This document shows, piece by piece, positions 34,722-43,567 of a stretch of DNA of 64,000 nucleotides. Numbering within the stretch: the first letter of the stretch is position 1; each line of letters starts with the position of its first letter. Both the position numbers and the translations under genes were made by a program. The notes beneath the pieces are model-generated. The model saw only the letters and a program-made list of their open reading frames with translations, was not told where the DNA came from and did not search any database. This DNA comes from Streptomyces sp. NBC_00154 (GTDB taxonomy: Bacteria > Actinomycetota > Actinomycetes > Streptomycetales > Streptomycetaceae): positions 92,471-156,470 of the forward strand of contig NZ_JAPEMI010000004.1 of assembly GCF_026342835.1 (NCBI RefSeq), read 5' to 3'.

Positions 34722-34978
34722 GCCTCAGCTCCGCCGAACACGCGGCGGTACGCCTCGTCGTGCGGGACGCCGGCGCTCTCGCCGCGGGCCTGGCGTGCGC
34801 GGTAGGCGGCCAGGGCCCGCAGCTCCTGCAGTTCGAGGGCGTCGGCGGGGCTGACCAGTATGGCGATGGTCTGTCCGTGGTCGGTGATGGCGGCCGGTTC
34901 ACGGGTGGCGCTGACCTCGCGCGCGATGGCGCCCAGCCGGGCGCGGGCTTCCACGATCGAGTACGTCGTCTCCGTCAT
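34718..34978 (-). CDS. Phd/YefM-family antitoxin
   Basis: An 86-residue antitoxin: the N-terminal DNA-binding fold TYSIVEARARLGAIAREVSA is followed by PAAITDHGQTIAILVSP, the Phd/YefM signature, and a C-terminal toxin-wrapping helix (ELQELRALAAYRARQARGES). ATG 34978 is chosen; a GTG two codons upstream is the alternative. It is divergent from tap2, sharing a 120-bp intergenic region that contains the CCGTACGG boxes, so either protein could influence both promoters. Confidence 0.88.
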   Translation of the reverse strand: MTETTYSIVEARARLGAIAREVSATREPAAITDHGQTIAILVSPADALELQELRALAAYRARQARGESAGVPHDEAYRRVFGGAEA

Positions 34979-35034
34979 GCACACCAGATTACGGAAGTGT
35001 GCACATTGCCGCCACCGAACACGCTCGTACGCGA

Positions 35035-35065
35035 TCCGTACGGTAAAAGCGCGCGATCCGTACGG
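35035..35065 (+). promoter_or_regulatory. Paired CCGTACGG operator-like boxes before tap2
   Basis: GATCCGTACGGTAA-like boxes occur at 35035-35043 and 35057-35065, 22 bp apart as before tap1; the core CCGTACGG is palindromic. They lie between the divergent antitoxin and tap2 starts. Confidence 0.65.
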
Positions 35066-35099
35066 TTAATGGGGTAGAGTGTTGATCGGGAGGTGTTCC

Positions 35100-37328
35100 A
35101 TGTCCGAGTTGTTCGATGCGGTCGACGCGCTGGTCGCGTCCCGCTCTCCACTGCCGTCGGCGGAGGAACGCAAGCGGCTGCGGGTCGCGCACGGCCTGAC
35201 GCTGGACGAAATCGCCGCCGCACTGAAGGTGCGCCGGGCCACGGTGTCCGGCTGGGAGTCGACCAAGAAGCCGACCGAGCCCCGGGGCCCCGAGCGTGAG
35301 GCGTACGCACGGCTGCTGGCGCAGCTCGCGGAGCTCTACCCCGCCCCTGCCGCTGTGGTGCCGGCCACGTTCACCGGCGCGCCCGCCCCGGCCGAAGCCG
35401 AGACTCAGTCCACAGGCCCGGCCCCCGAGGCCATGACTGCAACCGAGAACACCCAGACCCCTGCCCCTGCCCCTGCCCCTGCTCCCGTCGCCGCTGCTCC
35501 GGTGGCCGCGTCACGTCCGGCGCGCACCAGGCCGTCGTCGACGTCGCACCGTCCGGGCGCGAGGAAGGCGGCCCCGGCCAGGGCCCCGGCGGGCGGCACT
35601 GACCCGCGGTTCGAGAACGGTCCGCTGGCGGTCGTCGATGTCGAGGACGGGCAGGTGCTGGCGTACTGCACCGGCGGGCTGGTCCTGGACGTGCCCGCCA
35701 AGAGCCTGCCGTCCCTGGTGGACTGGACCCTCAAGGAGGCGAGGCTCGGGGCGCCGAAGCTGGCCGGGCCGGGCAAGCCGGCTGACCCGCTGCTCGTGCT
35801 CACCGAGACCGCGCTGGAGCGCTACGGCCTCCCGGTCGCCCTCGGCGACCAGGAGCGGCTTGCCGGGCGGATTCCTGAGGGTCACAAGGTCATCAAGCAG
35901 CTGACCCGCGCCCAGTGGCAGTTGACGAAGCGCGGGTTCGGGCCGTGGGCGCGGATCTACCGCCCAGCACAGGGCTCGGAGCGGGCCTGTGTCCAGCTGT
36001 GCATCCCGTCCTGGAACGCGCTGGACACCCGGCACTGGGGTGAGGCCGGGCAGCTGCCCCCGGCGGAACTCGCCCGGCTCCTCGGCACGTACGCGTCGCG
36101 GGTGATGACGCCCCGCGGTTCCACCGCCGTGACCGGCCTGGAGCTGATGACGGCGCTGCACCCGGCGACCCGGGCCTCCGAGCCGGACGCCGACGGCAAG
36201 CGGCACTCCGAGCACAACCCCGGCTCGCTGGGGAAGGACCCGGTCGACTGCGCGCCGTGCGAGGCCCCCGACGGGCACCCGCTCCTGAAGGATCTGCCGC
36301 GCTTCCACGTCCGGGGACCTGCGGAGAAGCTGTTCGAGGAGGCGTACGACTGGGCGCGGCCGCTCACCGACGACGAATGCCTGCGCCGCAACCTCGTGGG
36401 CATCGACGTCAACATGGCCTTCGGCGCGGGAGCCAACGGTCTGATCGTCGGCCTCGGCGCGCCCACCCACGTCAAGAACCCGGTGTTCGACCCGAAGCTG
36501 CCCGGCTCGTGGCTGGTCGACCTGAGCCACGTCGACCTGTCCCGCGTGAAGGTCGGCAAGGAGTGGGTGGGGCTTGACGGATCGATGCTGCCCAGCCCGT
36601 TCACGCCGAAGGGCGAACGCCCGGAGGGCCCGGCCTGGTACGCGACGCCGACCGTCGCCTACGCGGTGGAGCTCGGCTACGACGTCGCGCCGACCGAGGC
36701 GTACGTCCGGGACGAGAACGGCCGCTACCTGGACGCCTGGTACAACCGGCTCAGGGACGCCTACCTGGCCACGATGGCCGACCTCGGCGTCGACGCGGCC
36801 CTGTCGCCGGAGGACTTCCTGGCGGCGATGGACGGCTACAAGGGCCGTGACCCGGAGCTGACGATCGTGGTGACCGCCGTCAAGGCCACGGTGAAGGGCG
36901 GCATCGGCAAGCTGCGCGAGCGGCCCCGGGGCGAGGGCTGGCGGCCCGGCGAGCCGTGGCGGGCACTGTCCCGCCCGACCTGGCGGCCGGACATCCGCGC
37001 GGCCGTCATCTCCCGCACCCGGATCAACCTGCACCGCAAGATCGTCAAGCACGCGGCATTCACCGGGCAGTACCCGGTCGCGATCCTCTCCGACTGCGTC
37101 GTCTACGCGGCCGACGGCGAATCGCCGCTGGACTTCCTGCCGTACCGGGAGGGCAAGCCGCTGCCGGGCGGCTTCAAGCTCGGGGTCAACCCGGGCCTGG
37201 TGAAGCACGAGGGCACGCAGAGCGTGCTGTGGGGCGAGGGCGCCAGGGAGCAGTTCAACGCCCCGGAGCTCAACCTCGCCCGGTACATCAAGGACGGCAC
37301 CGTCACCGACCAGGACAACGGGGAGTAG
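35100..37328 (+). CDS. tap: Telomere-associated protein Tap (copy 2)
   Basis: A 742-residue Tap with the same design as copy 1: an XRE helix-turn-helix (LTLDEIAAALKVRRATVSGW), an Ala/Pro-rich linker that differs in length and sequence (a PAPAPAPAP run), and the conserved body. From 35996 to about 37350 the DNA is nearly identical to copy 1 (one change seen, Glu/Gly in KEWVxLDGS), while the first ~900 bases differ by scattered substitutions and small indels. ATG 35100 follows GGGAGGTG. tpg2 begins 7 bases after the stop. It is intact. Confidence 0.93.
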   Translation: MSELFDAVDALVASRSPLPSAEERKRLRVAHGLTLDEIAAALKVRRATVSGWESTKKPTEPRGPEREAYARLLAQLAELYPAPAAVVPATFTGAPAPAEAETQSTGPAPEAMTATENTQTPAPAPAPAPVAAAPVAASRPARTRPSSTSHRPGARKAAPARAPAGGTDPRFENGPLAVVDVEDGQVLAYCTGGLVLDVPAKSLPSLVDWTLKEARLGAPKLAGPGKPADPLLVLTETALERYGLPVALGDQERLAGRIPEGHKVIKQLTRAQWQLTKRGFGPWARIYRPAQGSERACVQLCIPSWNALDTRHWGEAGQLPPAELARLLGTYASRVMTPRGSTAVTGLELMTALHPATRASEPDADGKRHSEHNPGSLGKDPVDCAPCEAPDGHPLLKDLPRFHVRGPAEKLFEEAYDWARPLTDDECLRRNLVGIDVNMAFGAGANGLIVGLGAPTHVKNPVFDPKLPGSWLVDLSHVDLSRVKVGKEWVGLDGSMLPSPFTPKGERPEGPAWYATPTVAYAVELGYDVAPTEAYVRDENGRYLDAWYNRLRDAYLATMADLGVDAALSPEDFLAAMDGYKGRDPELTIVVTAVKATVKGGIGKLRERPRGEGWRPGEPWRALSRPTWRPDIRAAVISRTRINLHRKIVKHAAFTGQYPVAILSDCVVYAADGESPLDFLPYREGKPLPGGFKLGVNPGLVKHEGTQSVLWGEGAREQFNAPELNLARYIKDGTVTDQDNGE

Positions 37329-37335
37329 GTAGGCG

Positions 37336-37893
37336 ATGAGCACGTTCGGGGACGGTCTCGACAAGGCGGTGCAGAAGGCGTTCACACGCCCGACGCCAAA
37401 GAGCGCGGGCGCGCAGATGCGGTACCTGGTCAAGCAGTACAAGGGCACCAAGGCGGTCGCCCAGATGCTGCGGATCTCCCAGCGCACCGTCGAGCGGTAC
37501 GTCAAGGACCAGATCAAAAAGCCCCGCCCCGACCTCGCCGCACGCCTGGAGACCGAGGTCAAGAAACGGTGGCAGCCACAGATCCGGGCGAAGGCCAAGG
37601 AGAAGGCGGCGAGCACCGGCGGCATCGTCATCGACACCCGGGCCCGGCTCGGCTACGTCGCACCGATCGGGTCGACGGATGAGGACCGCATCCGGCACCT
37701 GACCGTCGCCCTGCCGCCACGCCACGCCGCCCGCCTCTTCGAAGCCCAGGAACAGGGCGCCAGCGACGACCGCCTCAGGGAGATCGCCGCCGAAGCCCTC
37801 AAAGAGACCTACTTCCAGGACGGCGGCCGCCGCGCCGGCTCCCTGGAGGAGGTCCACTTCACGGACATCGAGCACCTCGAGTTCGACCTGTAG
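37336..37893 (+). CDS. tpg: Telomere terminal protein Tpg (copy 2)
   Basis: A 185-residue terminal protein, identical to copy 1 except Arg for His at PPRHAARL; nucleotide differences are silent otherwise. It has the same HTH (RISQRTVERYVKD), basic segment and C-terminal HFTDIEHLEF block. It forms an operon with tap2. Similarity with copy 1 stops at the stop codon; downstream sequences are unrelated. Confidence 0.93.
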   Translation: MSTFGDGLDKAVQKAFTRPTPKSAGAQMRYLVKQYKGTKAVAQMLRISQRTVERYVKDQIKKPRPDLAARLETEVKKRWQPQIRAKAKEKAASTGGIVIDTRARLGYVAPIGSTDEDRIRHLTVALPPRHAARLFEAQEQGASDDRLREIAAEALKETYFQDGGRRAGSLEEVHFTDIEHLEFDL

Positions 37894-37983
37894 GCGTGCT
37901 TCAACATGCCGCAAGCCCCGGACCTATCGGTCTGGGACTCGACCTAGACGCAATACCGGCACCTGGCTGCTGGGCTGAAACGG

Positions 37984-38226
37984 TACGAGGCCGAGCACGA
38001 CTGGCTCACCACCATCCGCCTCCCGCCCTATGCACCCGACCTGAACCCCGTCGAGGCCGTCTGGTCACTCGTGCGCAGAGCCACGGCCAACACCGCCTTC
38101 GACACACCCGACGACCTCGACCGCACACTTCGCCGCGAGTTACGCAGAATCCAGATCCGGCCCCACCTGATCGACGGCTGCCTCACCGCCACGGGCCTGG
38201 CTATCAACCCACCGACCTCCCCCTGA
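37984..38226 (+). pseudogene. IS630-family transposase, C-terminal remnant
   Basis: The frame reads YEAEHDWLTTIRLPPYAPDL, NPVEAVWSLVRRATAN and ends LAINPPTSP with a TGA. The Glu of PYAPDLNPVEAVWS is the third catalytic residue of IS630-type transposases. The N-terminal two thirds are missing; tpg2 ends ~90 bases upstream. Confidence 0.8.
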
Positions 38227-38466
38227 AAACCTCAGTAGTGGATGCCCTCTCGCCGGGGCGCAAGGGGGCGTCCAGCAAGGGCGTAGACCCGCGCTCGATC
38301 TCTGCGCGGCGCGCTTCGATATCACCTCATTGTGGGTATAGACCGCTCCTCCCGTGTCCATTCCTCGTTGCGATCGGTGATCACTTGCGGACTGTGGCCC
38401 ACCATCCTGCTGTTCTCGTGAGCCTCGCCGCACCGTGTCAATGCGACGAGCAGGAAAGGGGACAGT
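38227..38466 (+). promoter_or_regulatory. Upstream region of the urease operon
   Basis: 240 non-coding bases ahead of ureAB. It ends with GGAAAGGGGACAGT, a ribosome site 6-8 bases before ATG. No operator or riboswitch structure was recognised. Confidence 0.5.
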
Positions 38467-39213
38467 ATGCATCTGACTCCGCACGAGCAGGAACGGCTGC
38501 TGATCCATGTGGCGGCAGACGTCGCCCAACGGCGCCGTAATCGAGGGCTGTTGCTCAACTATCCCGAGGCCATGGCGCTGTTGACGGCGCACGTGTACGA
38601 GGAGGCTCGAGCCGGAGCCACGGTCGACTCCGTCATGGAATCGGGCCGGCATGTCCTCAAGCGCAGCGAGGTCATGAACGGCGTACCTGAGATGATCAAC
38701 AATGTCCAGGCCGAGGCGACGTTCCCGGACGGCACGAAGTTGGTGACGATCCACGATCCCTTCGACGAGCCGGACGAGGAAGTGGCCGTGCACCCTGGCA
38801 AGTTCGAGTTCGTACCCGAGCCTGAGCCGCACCCTGAGGAGAAGTGCCCGGAGCACGGTGATGCGCCGGTGGTTGCCCTGCCGGTGGTCGAGCAGCCGCA
38901 CCTGGTGAGCTTCAACGACGGTGAGCGGGTCACTCGGCTGTCGGTGCGCAATTTGTCGGACCGGCCGATCCAGGTCGGCTCTCATTTCCACTTCGCCGAG
39001 GCGAACGCGGGGCACGGGTCCGGTGACGAGGCCAAGCCGGGGCTGGTCTTCGACCGTGAGCAGGCCCGCGGGATGCGGCTGAACATTCCCTCCGGCACGT
39101 CGGAACGATTCGAGCCCGGTGACGAGCGGTGCGTGGAACTCGTGCCGATCAAGGGGCAGCGGAAGGTGAAGGGGCTGCAGATCAAGGCCGGGAGCGGAGA
39201 ACTCGATGGCTGA
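38467..39213 (+). CDS. ureAB: Urease gamma/beta subunit fusion
   Basis: A 248-residue protein joining the two small structural subunits of urease. Residues 1-~100 are the gamma subunit (MHLTPHEQERLLIHVAADVA, LLNYPEAMALLTAHV, VPEMINNVQAEATFPDGTKL). A Glu/Pro/His-rich linker (EPEPHPEEKCPEHGD) leads to the beta subunit (VRNLSDRPIQVGSHFHFAEA, SGTSERFEPGDE). Fused UreAB is known in some actinomycetes and in Helicobacter-type ureases. With UreC it forms the cytosolic Ni enzyme that hydrolyses urea to ammonia and carbamate. Its stop overlaps the ureC start by 8 bases. Confidence 0.95.
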   Translation: MHLTPHEQERLLIHVAADVAQRRRNRGLLLNYPEAMALLTAHVYEEARAGATVDSVMESGRHVLKRSEVMNGVPEMINNVQAEATFPDGTKLVTIHDPFDEPDEEVAVHPGKFEFVPEPEPHPEEKCPEHGDAPVVALPVVEQPHLVSFNDGERVTRLSVRNLSDRPIQVGSHFHFAEANAGHGSGDEAKPGLVFDREQARGMRLNIPSGTSERFEPGDERCVELVPIKGQRKVKGLQIKAGSGELDG

Positions 39214-41026
39214 GGCACTGACGCGTGAGAAGTACGCCGACCTGTATGGTCCGACGACGGACGACCGGGTGCGGCTCGCCGACACCGGCCTCGTCATCAG
39301 GATCGAGGCGGACTGGGCCGGCGGCCCCGGCCGTAGCGGCGACGAAATGATCTTCGGCGGCGGCAAGGTGATCCGCGAGTCGATGGGGCAGTCGCACTAC
39401 GCACGCGACGACAGCCAGCACAAGCCGGTCGACACCGTGATCACCGGCGCGCTCATCGTCGACCACTGGGGCATCGTGAAGGCCGACGTCGGGCTGCGCG
39501 ACGGCGTGATCGCTGCGATCGGCAAGGCGTACAACCCCGAGACCATGGACAAGCAGAGGTTCGACGACAGCCGTGCGTCGAATTTCGTCGTCGGACCCGA
39601 GACGGAGGTCATTTCCGGCAACGGTCGGATCCTCACCGCGGGCGGCGTCGACACACACGTGCACTTTCTGTGCCCGGGCCAGATCCACGAGGCGCTGGCA
39701 GCCGGCGTGACCACGCTGATCGGCGGCGGCACGGGGCCTGCCGAGGGCAGTACGGCCACCACGGTGACGCCGGGAAAGTGGCACATCCACCGGATGTTCG
39801 AGGCGCTCGACCAGTACCCGGTCAACATCGGGCTTCTCGGAAAGGGCAGCACGGTCAATAAGGACGCACTGATGAACCAGGTCAGGGCTGGCGTCCTGGG
39901 CTTCAAGATTCACGAGGACTGGGGCGCGACACCCGCCGTGATCGACGCGGCCCTGGCGGTGTGCGACAGCACTGGTGTCCAGGTCGCCCTGCATGCCGAC
40001 TCGCTGAACGAGGCCGGCTTTGTACAGAACACCCTCGCGGCGACCATGGACCCGAAGTCGGCGCGGCGGCGCGAGAAGAAGTACCGCAGCCTCCATGTCT
40101 TCCACGTCGAGGGCGCCGGTGGCGGCCACGCACCCGACATGATCAGCCTGGTCGGCCAGCCGAATGTGCTGCCCGCCTCGACCAACCCGACCCGACCCTT
40201 GACGGTCAACACCGTCAAGGAACACGTCGACATGATGATCGTCTGCCACCATCTCAACCCGGAGATCGAGGCGGACATGGCGTTCGCCGACTCCCGGATC
40301 CGCCCCTCCACGATGGCTGCCGAGGACCTCCTGCACGACATGGGCGCCATTTCGATGATGTCCTCCGACGCCCAGGCCATGGGCCGTATCGGCGAAATGA
40401 TCATGCGGACGTGGCAGACCGCGCACGTGATGAAGGCCCGCTACGGCCACCTCGACGAGGACACCCAGGAGGCGGACAACTTCCGTGTCCGGCGGTACAT
40501 CGCGAAGTACACCATCAACCCGGCCATCACGCACGGCATCGCCGGCAAGGTCGGGTCCGTCGAGCAGGGCAAACTCGCCGACCTGGTGCTGTGGGAGCCC
40601 AAGTTCTTCGGGGTGAAGCCGCACATGGTCATCAAGGGTGGTCAGATCGCGTACGCGCAGGTCGGTGACGCCAACGCGTCGATCCCGACACCGCAACCGT
40701 TCCTGCCGCGCCCGGTGTGGGGCTCCTGCGGCCGTTCCACGCAAGCCAACTCCTTCAACTTCGTGCCGGAGCTGGCCTTGAGCGGCGAGCTGGGCGATCT
40801 GGGACTCGTCAAACCCCTGGCGCAGATCAACAGCACCCGGGAGGTGACGAAGGCCGACATGAAGCTCAACAGCGGCCTGCCGGAGATCGCAATCGATCCC
40901 GACACCTTCGACGTCAACATCGGCGGCGCCGTCACCTCCGACGTGCGAACGAAGATCGACGGGCACGCCGTGGGCCGCACCTACGCGACCGAACTGCCCA
41001 TGGCCCAGCGGTACTTCCTGTTCTGA
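39206..41026 (+). CDS. ureC: Urease alpha (catalytic) subunit
   Basis: A 606-residue catalytic subunit, ~35 longer than the usual ~570 because of short insertions before the first His pair (around MDKQRFDDSRASN) and before HVFHVEGAGGGHAPD (KSARRREKKYRS). Nickel ligands are present: HVH in GVDTHVHFLCPGQ, the carbamylated Lys in LGFKIHEDWG, His in ALHADSLNEAG, His in VEGAGGGHAPD and Asp in MSSDAQAMGR. The mobile flap has MMIVCHHLNP with its Cys and His. All residues for activity are there. It is followed by ureF after 145 bases. Confidence 0.96.
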   Translation: MAEALTREKYADLYGPTTDDRVRLADTGLVIRIEADWAGGPGRSGDEMIFGGGKVIRESMGQSHYARDDSQHKPVDTVITGALIVDHWGIVKADVGLRDGVIAAIGKAYNPETMDKQRFDDSRASNFVVGPETEVISGNGRILTAGGVDTHVHFLCPGQIHEALAAGVTTLIGGGTGPAEGSTATTVTPGKWHIHRMFEALDQYPVNIGLLGKGSTVNKDALMNQVRAGVLGFKIHEDWGATPAVIDAALAVCDSTGVQVALHADSLNEAGFVQNTLAATMDPKSARRREKKYRSLHVFHVEGAGGGHAPDMISLVGQPNVLPASTNPTRPLTVNTVKEHVDMMIVCHHLNPEIEADMAFADSRIRPSTMAAEDLLHDMGAISMMSSDAQAMGRIGEMIMRTWQTAHVMKARYGHLDEDTQEADNFRVRRYIAKYTINPAITHGIAGKVGSVEQGKLADLVLWEPKFFGVKPHMVIKGGQIAYAQVGDANASIPTPQPFLPRPVWGSCGRSTQANSFNFVPELALSGELGDLGLVKPLAQINSTREVTKADMKLNSGLPEIAIDPDTFDVNIGGAVTSDVRTKIDGHAVGRTYATELPMAQRYFLF

Positions 41027-41171
41027 CCGACCTGCGGATCACCTTCCCGGCCGCGCCATGACACGTGGCCGGGGAAGGCCGCCGCAATCCGGGCAGTGAC
41101 ACCGTCGCGGACACCCGGCGCGCCCGTACCCGTTCCTCGCTCTGCTCCCTGAAAGGCGGGCCGCTCCCACC

Positions 41172-41846
41172 ATGCCCCGTGCAGCCCTGCTGGTCCTGGC
41201 CGACGGTCGTTTCCCCGCCGGCGGGCACGCCCATTCCGGCGGCGTGGAGGCGGCGGTGGCCTCCGGCGCCGTGCACGACACCGCGAGCCTGCAGGCGTTC
41301 TGCCGTGGGCGGCTTCATACAGCCGGACTCACCGCCGCCGGACTCACCGCCGCCGCGGCCGACGGCCACGACCCCCTCGTCCTGGACGAGGCCGCCGACG
41401 CCCGCACCCCCATGCCCGCACTGCGGAAGGTCGCACGTCGGCTCGGCCGGCAAATGCTGCGCACGGCCCGCGTCACCTGGCCCTCGGCCGACCTGGACCG
41501 GCTCGCCCGCGACCGGCCGCAGGGCGTACACCAGCCCGTCGTCCTCGGAGTCGCCGCCCGCGCGGCGGACCTGACCCCGCTGGACGCCGCACAGGCCGCC
41601 GCGTACGAAAGCGTCAGCGGCCCGGCAACCGCCGCGGTACGGCTGCTCAGTCTCGACCCGTTCGACGCGACCGCGCTGCTGGCGCGACTGGCCCCCGAAA
41701 TGGACGACGTGGCCGACGCCGCTGTCACCACCGCGGGCCGTCTCACCGACCTCGGCGTCGATGCCCTCCCTGCCGCCTCAGCGCCGCTACTCGACCTCAC
41801 CGGCGAACAGCACGCCGCCTGGACGGTCCGCCTCTTCGCTTCCTGA
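41172..41846 (+). CDS. ureF: Urease accessory protein UreF
   Basis: A 224-residue UreF, the helical scaffold that joins UreD and UreG on apo-urease during nickel insertion. Family features are LVLADGRFPAGGHAHSGGVE at the N-terminus, RLGRQMLRTARVTW and the C-terminal LRLLSLDPF-like helix (VRLLSLDPFDATALLARLAP). It is more Ala-rich than typical UreF. ATG 41172 has GAAAGGCGGG about 12 bases upstream. Co-directional with the rest of the operon. Confidence 0.93.
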   Translation: MPRAALLVLADGRFPAGGHAHSGGVEAAVASGAVHDTASLQAFCRGRLHTAGLTAAGLTAAAADGHDPLVLDEAADARTPMPALRKVARRLGRQMLRTARVTWPSADLDRLARDRPQGVHQPVVLGVAARAADLTPLDAAQAAAYESVSGPATAAVRLLSLDPFDATALLARLAPEMDDVADAAVTTAGRLTDLGVDALPAASAPLLDLTGEQHAAWTVRLFAS

Positions 41847-41894
41847 AACCGGTCATGCCGGTCCTGAACCACCTCACGACGACCTGGAGTTGAC

Positions 41895-42590
41895 GTGCAC
41901 CTCGACCACCCTGTGATCATGCCCCAGCGCCACACCCACAGCGCCGAGCCCGTGCGAGGCGACGGCAGCCGCCGCGCTCTGCGGATCGGACTCGGCGGGC
42001 CCGTCGGCTCCGGCAAGACCGCCACCGTGGCCGCGCTGTGCCGCGCGCTGCGCGACGAGTTGTCCATTGCCGTGGTCACCAACGACATCTACACCCGTGA
42101 AGACGCCGAGTTCCTGCTCCGCGAGGCCGTGCTGCCGCCCGAACGGATCACCGCCGTGGAGACCGGGGCCTGCCCGCACACCGCGATCCGCGACGACATC
42201 TCCGCCAACCTTGAAGCCGTGGAACAGCTAGAGGAGACGCTGCAAGCTCTGGACCTGGTGCTCATCGAGTCCGGCGGCGACAACCTCACCGCCACGTTCT
42301 CACGTGGCCTCGTCGACGCCCAGGTCTTCGTGATCGACGTGGCCAGCGGTGACGACATCCCCCGCAAGGGCGGGCCCGGCATCACCACCGCCGACCTCCT
42401 AGTCGTCAACAAAACCGACCTGGCACCGTACGTCGGCGCCGACCTGGACACCATGGCATCCGACGCACGACGCCAGCGCGGCGACCTGCCCGTCGCCTTC
42501 ACCAGCCTCACTCAGACCGACGGGATCCACCCGGTCGCCGACTGGGTCAACGGGCGCCTGGCAGCCTGGCGGACCGGAGCAGCCGCATGA
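41895..42590 (+). CDS. ureG: Urease accessory GTPase UreG
   Basis: A 231-residue SIMIBI-class GTPase that powers nickel transfer. Motifs in order: the P-loop GLGGPVGSGKTATV, TNDIYTREDAEFL, VETGACPHTAIRDD (the CPH nickel site), LIESGGDNL and VVNKTDLAPYVGADL. GTG 41895 is chosen, with CTGGAG 5-10 bases upstream; an ATG 12 codons later is possible. A short His-containing N-terminal extension (HLDHPVIMPQRHTHS) may bind nickel, useful because ureE is absent. The stop overlaps the ureD start (ATGA). Confidence 0.95.
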   Translation: MHLDHPVIMPQRHTHSAEPVRGDGSRRALRIGLGGPVGSGKTATVAALCRALRDELSIAVVTNDIYTREDAEFLLREAVLPPERITAVETGACPHTAIRDDISANLEAVEQLEETLQALDLVLIESGGDNLTATFSRGLVDAQVFVIDVASGDDIPRKGGPGITTADLLVVNKTDLAPYVGADLDTMASDARRQRGDLPVAFTSLTQTDGIHPVADWVNGRLAAWRTGAAA

Positions 42591-43567
42591 CCCGCACCAC
42601 CAGCTCCGCACCCCTGCCACGACCAGCACGGGAAGCGCCCGGTCCCGTCCAGAGGGCCGCACCCGAAACGGTGCGCCCCACCGGCGCCGAGCACCACGAC
42701 ACCGGGTACGACAGTCCGCGGTCCGCCGGGGCGGGGGCGAGCGAGGAATCCGTTCCCCAGACCAGCGGCGTACACGCGACGGCCCAGATCTACGCAGAGC
42801 ACAACGGCCGCACGACCACACTTCCCTTGCTCCGCAGCGACGGCCCCTTTCACTTGAGACGACTGCGGTGCCGCTACGGACGGGCACGGGTCATGGTGCT
42901 CGGCGCGATGAGCGCCCCGCTGGGTGGGGACCGCCTCGCACTCGACATCACGGCCGGCACACGGGCCCGCCTGGACGTCACCACGTCCGCCGCCACCATC
43001 GCCCTGCGCGGCTCGACGACCGACCCCGCCACCTACGACGTACGGCTCACGGCAGGCGAGGACGCGTCCTTGAACTGGCTGCCCCAGCCGCTGATCAGCA
43101 CCCGCGGCAGCACCCTGCACCAGACGTACACCGTCGAACTCGCAGCCACCGCCCGACTGGTGCTGCGAGAAGAACAACTGCTCGGCCGCACGGCGGAGCC
43201 ACCCGGGCACCTCACCACCCGCCTGACCGTCCGCCGCGCCGGCCGGCTCCTCCTCGACCAGCACACCGCGTACGGCGGCCCCGTCCCCGCCTGGGACGGC
43301 CCCGCCGTCCTGGGACATCACCGTGCCTGCGGCCAACTCCTCTTCGTACGGCCGGACATGAAAGTCCTCCTTCGCGAACCGGTGCACCTCGGCGACGACC
43401 CGGCGACAGGCTCTGCCGTACTGGCCCCGCTGGCCGACAGCAGCGCCCTCCTTGCCACGGCCGTCGCTTCGACCCCCGCCCGCCTGCGCGATCTCCTCGA
43501 CACCGCCCTCGCACATGCCGAAGGGACCGGCTCTCCAGCCGCGCCGCGGATCCGGTCAGCGAGGTGA
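42587..43567 (+). CDS. ureD: Urease accessory protein UreD (UreH)
   Basis: A 326-residue UreD that forms the nickel tunnel in the UreDFG complex. Recognisable blocks are FHLRRLRCRYGRARVMVLGA, GDRLALDITAGTRARLDVTT, LNWLPQPLISTRGSTLHQTY and LVLREEQLLGR. The first ~70 residues are poorly conserved and rich in Arg/Ala/Pro. It is translationally coupled to ureG and closes the operon; no ureE or nickel transporter follows. Confidence 0.93.
   Translation: MTRTTSSAPLPRPAREAPGPVQRAAPETVRPTGAEHHDTGYDSPRSAGAGASEESVPQTSGVHATAQIYAEHNGRTTTLPLLRSDGPFHLRRLRCRYGRARVMVLGAMSAPLGGDRLALDITAGTRARLDVTTSAATIALRGSTTDPATYDVRLTAGEDASLNWLPQPLISTRGSTLHQTYTVELAATARLVLREEQLLGRTAEPPGHLTTRLTVRRAGRLLLDQHTAYGGPVPAWDGPAVLGHHRACGQLLFVRPDMKVLLREPVHLGDDPATGSAVLAPLADSSALLATAVASTPARLRDLLDTALAHAEGTGSPAAPRIRSAR

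Noticed and set aside
16554..37893. A large tandem duplication containing both tap-tpg cassettes
   Set aside because: Sequences before the taps and after the tpg stops are unrelated; only the cassettes match.
39206..43567. Long open frames on the minus strand across the urease operon
   Set aside because: They mirror the real genes in GC-rich DNA and have His/Arg/Pro-rich, low-complexity products.
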